A stretch of DNA of 9,502 nucleotides, from contig CACXZL010000044.1 in assembly GCA_902772085.1 (NCBI GenBank), forward strand, positions 1-9,502. The letters run 5' to 3'. Below are positions 6,567-9,502 of this stretch, piece by piece. The notes beneath the pieces were generated by a model that saw only the letters and a list, made by a program, of their open reading frames with translations, ran no database searches and had not been told where the DNA came from. Position 1 is the first letter of the stretch. Every line of letters starts with the position of its first letter. Origin of the DNA: an uncultured Coriobacteriaceae bacterium. GTDB lineage: Bacteria; Actinomycetota; Coriobacteriia; Coriobacteriales; Atopobiaceae. Position numbers and translations under genes: made by a program.

Positions 6567-7412
6567 TCAGTTGCACATAAACGCCGGCGTTCCCCCTTCA
6601 CGAGCAGCTCGAGCGATGTCTTCCAAGGCGTCAGCCACTGCATCATCTTCACAGGCGCCGATGTGCCACTTTGCAGCAGCCTTTGCGGCAGGGGTCGCGC
6701 CGTCTACCACGACGGAGTTCTCCACCGCCTGGAGAATGGCCAAGTCGTTGTCCGCATCGCCAAACATCACGACCTCATCGCTTGTAACCTTCAGCTCGTC
6801 CATGAGCATCTGCAAAGCCGTGCCTTTGTTTAACCCCTTGGGCAAAATATCCCACCAGCGCACGGATGGCTTCGCAATGTCAAATTCCGGACACAGCTCT
6901 CGTGCGTCGCGCTCCACCGCTTGCATGATCTCTTCATTGTCAGGGCAGGCGATAGTTGCTCCGATAATATCTATGGGAGGCACGTCGTCCGCAAGGATGC
7001 CGTTGAACGAGTAGATCTTTGCCCACTGAGCCATCTCTTCTGCCGTCGTACCCAAGCAGTAGATGGGATTCGTCGCATCTGTCTCAAACGGATAGGCCGT
7101 CATCATGACACCTGGATACTCAGTCACCTTCGCAGCAAGACGCTCGAGCCCCTCGTTGCTGATAAGCGAGAGACGCACCATTTCACCATCTACCATGATC
7201 TTCTTGCCATTTGACAGAATGCCAGTGCGGAACGGCATGTCGTTGCCGTCAAAGAGCTGCATGAGCTCTACCACATCGCGGCCGGTAGCCAAGCCGAACT
7301 GCACACCCGCTTCACGCACATGGGAAATAGCCTGCATGGTGCGCTCAGAAGCACCGTGGCTCCCAAGAGGAATGAGCGTTCCGTCTACATCGCAGAGAAC
7401 GAGCTTTATCAT
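6567..7412 (-). CDS. Cof-type HAD-superfamily phosphatase (subclass IIB)
   Basis: A soluble 281-residue hydrolase of the Cof/YbiV type. These enzymes dephosphorylate sugar phosphates, nucleotides or cofactor phosphates through an aspartyl-phosphate; the substrate here cannot be told. Motifs are complete: DVDGT with nucleophile Asp8 and acid/base Asp10, motif II Ser67 in LSNGK, motif III Lys196 in GLNKGTAL, and motif IV GDADNDL (218-224) for magnesium. The IIB cap lies between motifs II and III, at about 85-185. ATG at 7412 is preferred over the in-frame ATG at 7433 because AAGGAG lies five bases before it. The gene converges with plsY over a 63-bp spacer without a clear terminator and diverges from the methyltransferase gene. 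Its C-terminus is paralogous to the truncated gene at the window's right edge (22 of 34 residues identical). Confidence 0.9.
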   Translation of the reverse strand: MIKLVLCDVDGTLIPLGSHGASERTMQAISHVREAGVQFGLATGRDVVELMQLFDGNDMPFRTGILSNGKKIMVDGEMVRLSLISNEGLERLAAKVTEYPGVMMTAYPFETDATNPIYCLGTTAEEMAQWAKIYSFNGILADDVPPIDIIGATIACPDNEEIMQAVERDARELCPEFDIAKPSVRWWDILPKGLNKGTALQMLMDELKVTSDEVVMFGDADNDLAILQAVENSVVVDGATPAAKAAAKWHIGACEDDAVADALEDIARAAREGGTPAFMCN

Positions 7413-7434
7413 GACATCTCCTTTTATGAGCAAT

Positions 7435-7470
7435 CTCGATCTATAGTATCATGTATCAAACATGATCGAG
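7435..7470. promoter_or_regulatory. Inverted repeat in the divergent HAD/trmL spacer, with overlapping candidate promoters
   Basis: CTCGATC (7435-7441) and GATCGAG (7464-7470) form a perfect 7-bp inverted repeat around 22 bp. A second one, ATCATG/CATGAT (7448-7453 with 7461-7466), overlaps its right arm. AT-rich -10-like boxes lie between: TATAGT at 7442-7447 on the + strand, and on the minus strand an extended form reading TGATACTAT. The spacer is only 67 bp, so promoters of both genes must overlap it. Whether the repeat is an operator or just a transcript hairpin cannot be decided by eye. Confidence 0.4.
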
Positions 7471-7479
7471 GGAGGCCAA

Positions 7480-8055
7480 ATGCTAAATGTAGTACTTGTA
7501 GAGCCAGAGATTCCTGCAAACACTGGAAACATCGGTCGCACCTGCGTGCTTACGGGCTCGCGCCTGCATCTCGTGGGGCCGCTCGGCTTTGACCTCGGCC
7601 AGAAGGCGGTGCAACGCGCGGGCCTTGGATACTGGAAAAGCCTCGACTTGACAACCTATCGGTCTTGGGACGACTTTGTTAATCGCGCGCTTGGAGAGAT
7701 GGGCACAAACGTTCACCTGCTAACCAAGCGCGCAACGCGCACGTATGCCCAGTCTACCTATCGAGAGAATGACTGGCTCGTCTTTGGACAGGAGAGCGCA
7801 GGTTTGCGCAAGGAACTCCTCGACGCGCATCCCCATCTCTGCGAACGCATTCCCATGTATGGCGATGAGGTCCTCACAAACGCCTCTACGTGGCATCGGA
7901 CGCACGAAAACCTCCATCCCGAGCTACAGCGCGACATCTGCGGAAATTTCGTTGATGAGCGTGAGGGACAGATCTCCTCCCTCAATCTTTCAAATGCTGT
8001 CGCCATCGTCGTCTATGAAGCCTTGCGCCAGCTCGAATTTCCAGGCATGAGCTGA
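7480..8055 (+). CDS. trmL: tRNA (cytidine/uridine-34 2'-O)-methyltransferase, TrmL-type SPOUT protein with an insertion
   Basis: This 191-residue protein methylates the 2'-OH of the wobble base of certain leucine tRNAs with S-adenosylmethionine, by family knowledge. The three SPOUT motifs are present: EPEIPANTGNIGRTC (8-22, with Asn14 and Arg20), WLVFGQESAGL (99-109) and SLNLSNAVAIVVYEALRQL (167-185), which forms the trefoil knot. E. coli TrmL is 157 residues; the excess is almost all one block at about 127-166, between RIPM and SLNLSNAV, where the E. coli protein has about six residues. ATG 7480 is chosen over an in-frame ATG at 7462 because GGGAGG lies just before it and the protein then begins MLNVVLVEPEIP as in homologues. 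The spacer to the Shine-Dalgarno sequence is short, 4-5 bases. It diverges from the HAD gene and converges with the AI-2E gene. Activity on tRNA is likely; the role of the insertion is unknown. Confidence 0.9.
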   Translation: MLNVVLVEPEIPANTGNIGRTCVLTGSRLHLVGPLGFDLGQKAVQRAGLGYWKSLDLTTYRSWDDFVNRALGEMGTNVHLLTKRATRTYAQSTYRENDWLVFGQESAGLRKELLDAHPHLCERIPMYGDEVLTNASTWHRTHENLHPELQRDICGNFVDEREGQISSLNLSNAVAIVVYEALRQLEFPGMS

Positions 8056-8142
8056 GCCTCGCTAAGCACTGAAAAGCCCTCTTGCCGCGGGCACACAAAT
8101 CGCAGCATGAGGGCCGTCCCTTGCAAATGGTTCGCTTCGAGT

Positions 8143-9324
8143 CTACTCCGTAGCTTTCCGCTCGTGCCTCGCACGCTTCTCCTCCTCAGGAAACGCCGCA
8201 AGCTCAGGAGGTACATCGCGCTGTCGACGCTTTACGTTGAGAATCACGAGCTGGCGAATGGTGGAAGTAATAGGTATGGCCACGAGCATGCCCGCAAAGC
8301 CCGCGACGCCACCTCCGATGGTAACACCCACGGTCACCCACACCGGAGGAAGCACGGTATCTGGGTCACCGATATGCGGCAAGATAAACGTTGCCTCGAG
8401 TACTTGCGCCAGCGCAACCATAACCACATAGATCAGCGCACCAACGCCATCCATCATCACGACCAAAAACGTTCCCGCCACAAGGCCCACGGGATAGCCA
8501 ACGATAGGCACAAGCGCAGAAAGCCCCAGCAATACGCCAACCCCCACGGCATATGGATAGCCCAAGGCGACCAGCGTGAGCGTTCCCACGGTACCGAGAA
8601 TGGTCGCCTCCATACCTTGGCGAACGATGAAGTTATGAAACGTCGAATCAGCGACACCGGCCACCATCGCAAAGCGTTCCGCACGCTCTGGTCCCAAATA
8701 CTCTGAGATTACCATCGAGAGCCTGTCTTTGATATTTGAGTTGTCCGTGAGAAGGATGAATGAAAACATGATACCGAAGAATCCTGTCGAAACGATAGAG
8801 AAGACGTTCATGACCTGAATTGGAAGATCGCTCACGGAGCCGCCAAAGACTTTGTTTACCACACCGGCAATGTCCATGTTTTTGATATCCTGCATAAGCT
8901 CGCTCTTCATGAAGTCATGCACGGCACCTCGCACTGGTGACATCACCGGCAGCTTGATCGTTTCTTCGATGAACTCCTCGCCATGCTGCTGCACCATGCC
9001 AACCGTCTCCATGAGGGCGGGTATGAGCACAGATGCGCCGACGGCTATCACCACGAAGGCGATGATGATGGCAACTGCCAAGCATACCGGCTTCCGCAAT
9101 GCCGCCAAAACGGGCGACTTGCTCCTCGGAAAGAAGTGACGTTGAAAGAAATTCGTGGGAATCGCAACGATATAGGCAATTGCCCCGCCCAAGACGAGCG
9201 GAATTATGGCAGTAAGCAAAATGCCAAGAAATGCGATAATGCTATGCCACGACTGAAACAGTATGCAGCAAAAAAGAATGAGTATTGCCCCGTATTTCAC
9301 GTACTCAATGGGAGGTTTTTTCAT
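8143..9324 (-). CDS. AI-2E/PerM-family membrane transporter
   Basis: The product is a 393-residue integral membrane protein of the AI-2E exporter (PerM, UPF0118) family. Members have been linked to export of autoinducer-2, sodium/proton exchange or other small molecules, so the substrate here is open. Two hydrophobic hairpins at the N-terminus (about 6-55) are followed by a further helix (about 65-95). Then comes a long amphipathic soluble segment (about 100-170), and hydrophobic segments to about 365. Family landmarks are VGVLLGLSALVPIVGYPVG and the C-terminal EATFILPHIGD...PPVWVTVGVTIGG...GMLVAIPI region. A charged tail (KRRQRDVPPELAAFPEEEKRARHERKATE) ends it. ATG at 9324 (MKKPPIEY) is chosen over one at 9384, as AAGG lies upstream and the 20-residue extension is not family-like and overlaps the preceding gene. 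It follows the partial HAD gene by 71 bp on the same strand and may be co-transcribed with it. Confidence 0.88.
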   Translation of the reverse strand: MKKPPIEYVKYGAILILFCCILFQSWHSIIAFLGILLTAIIPLVLGGAIAYIVAIPTNFFQRHFFPRSKSPVLAALRKPVCLAVAIIIAFVVIAVGASVLIPALMETVGMVQQHGEEFIEETIKLPVMSPVRGAVHDFMKSELMQDIKNMDIAGVVNKVFGGSVSDLPIQVMNVFSIVSTGFFGIMFSFILLTDNSNIKDRLSMVISEYLGPERAERFAMVAGVADSTFHNFIVRQGMEATILGTVGTLTLVALGYPYAVGVGVLLGLSALVPIVGYPVGLVAGTFLVVMMDGVGALIYVVMVALAQVLEATFILPHIGDPDTVLPPVWVTVGVTIGGGVAGFAGMLVAIPITSTIRQLVILNVKRRQRDVPPELAAFPEEEKRARHERKATE

Positions 9325-9340
9325 CAGACGACCTTTCTCG

Positions 9341-9371
9341 AAGCACCTAGTATAGACCTCTCCAGGTGCTT
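9341..9371. promoter_or_regulatory. Inverted repeat bracketing a candidate -10 box upstream of the AI-2E gene
   Basis: AAGCACCT (9341-9348) and AGGTGCTT (9364-9371) are a perfect 8-bp inverted repeat with a 15-bp centre. On the minus strand the centre contains TATACT (9354 down to 9349), a good -10 hexamer about 25 bp before the start codon; no clear -35 is seen at 17 bp. Arms centred 23 bp apart around a -10 would suit an operator, but the same sequence could be an mRNA hairpin between the HAD gene and the AI-2E gene. No T-run follows on the minus strand, so a terminator is unlikely. Confidence 0.4.
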
Positions 9372-9395
9372 GGCACATCATCATGTGTTTTTGTG

Positions 9396-9502
9396 TTAAA
9401 CCCGCATGAAAGCCGGCATGCCACCTTGTGTCGCCGCCTCCGCAATCTCGAAGAGCGCGTCGGCCACGGCATCATCTGCGCTGTAACCAATATGCCAACG
9501 GG
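9396..9502 (-). CDS. HAD-superfamily phosphatase, C-terminal end only (truncated by window); paralogue of the HAD gene at 6567-7412
   Basis: Reading the minus strand from 9500 gives 34 residues, starting RWHIG, continuing DDAVADAL and ending GGMPAFMRV before a TAA (9398 to 9396). This aligns without gaps with residues 248-281 of the HAD phosphatase at 6567-7412, with 22 of 34 identical, including WHIG, DDAVADAL and the terminal PAFM. The catalytic part lies outside the window, so function is inferred only from this paralogy. It is on the same strand as, and 71 bp upstream of, the AI-2E gene. Confidence 0.8.
   Translation of the reverse strand, partial: RWHIGYSADDAVADALFEIAEAATQGGMPAFMRV

Noticed and set aside
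8056..8142. GCCCTC/GAGGGC pairing with an inner TGCC/GGCA hairpin as a bidirectional terminator between trmL and the AI-2E gene
   Set aside because: The outer stem is only 6 bp around 26 nt and there is no T-run on either strand; too weak to annotate.
1..9502. Mobile element, CRISPR array, defence system, tRNA or rRNA
   Set aside because: No transposase or integrase motifs, no regularly spaced repeats of CRISPR type and no tRNA-like cloverleaf were seen. All large frames are explained by metabolic or housekeeping families.

Overview
The window reads as chromosomal DNA of a moderately GC-rich, low-complexity-poor bacterium. It is most likely an actinobacterium of the class Coriobacteriia (Olsenella/Collinsella/Atopobium-like). 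That placement is an inference from the combination of a PTS-based sucrose locus, the codon bias (strong GGC/CTC/ATC preference in the PTS gene) and the protein flavour; no rRNA or other marker is present to prove it. Every gene found belongs to a known family, and nothing here looks like a mobile element, defence system, CRISPR array or biosynthetic cluster.

Left part (1-5678, all + strand) is a sucrose uptake and breakdown locus. It holds the effector-binding part of a LacI-family regulator (cut by the window edge), a one-polypeptide IIBCA sucrose-type PTS permease, a PfkB fructokinase and a GH32 sucrose-6-phosphate hydrolase. The logic is: sucrose enters as sucrose-6-phosphate, the hydrolase splits it into glucose-6-phosphate and fructose, and the fructokinase makes fructose-6-phosphate. 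The genes are not one tight operon. A strong intrinsic terminator follows the permease. The permease and fructokinase leaders carry near-identical 18-bp palindromes with a central CG (732-749 and 2998-3015, 16 of 18 identical when one is inverted), which look like operators for the LacI-type regulator. The hydrolase has its own perfect TATAAT box but no such palindrome; instead four TGGCCA palindromes spaced 23/14/23 bp lie upstream, the last over the -35 position.

Right part (5679-9502) is housekeeping. In order it has a 77-nt imperfect hairpin in the spacer, PlsY acyl-phosphate:glycerol-3-phosphate acyltransferase (+), a Cof-type HAD phosphatase (-), a TrmL/SpoU-type tRNA 2'-O-methyltransferase with an extra segment of about 34 residues (+), an AI-2E/PerM-family membrane protein (-), and the C-terminal end of a second HAD phosphatase (-) that is a paralogue of the first. 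The HAD and trmL genes diverge from a 67-bp spacer with an inverted repeat. plsY/HAD and trmL/AI-2E are convergent pairs without clear intrinsic terminators.

No gene-free stretch exceeds about 215 bp. The most rewarding items for follow-up are the two-operator regulon with a differently wired hydrolase promoter, the long hairpin at 5695-5771, and the TrmL insertion.
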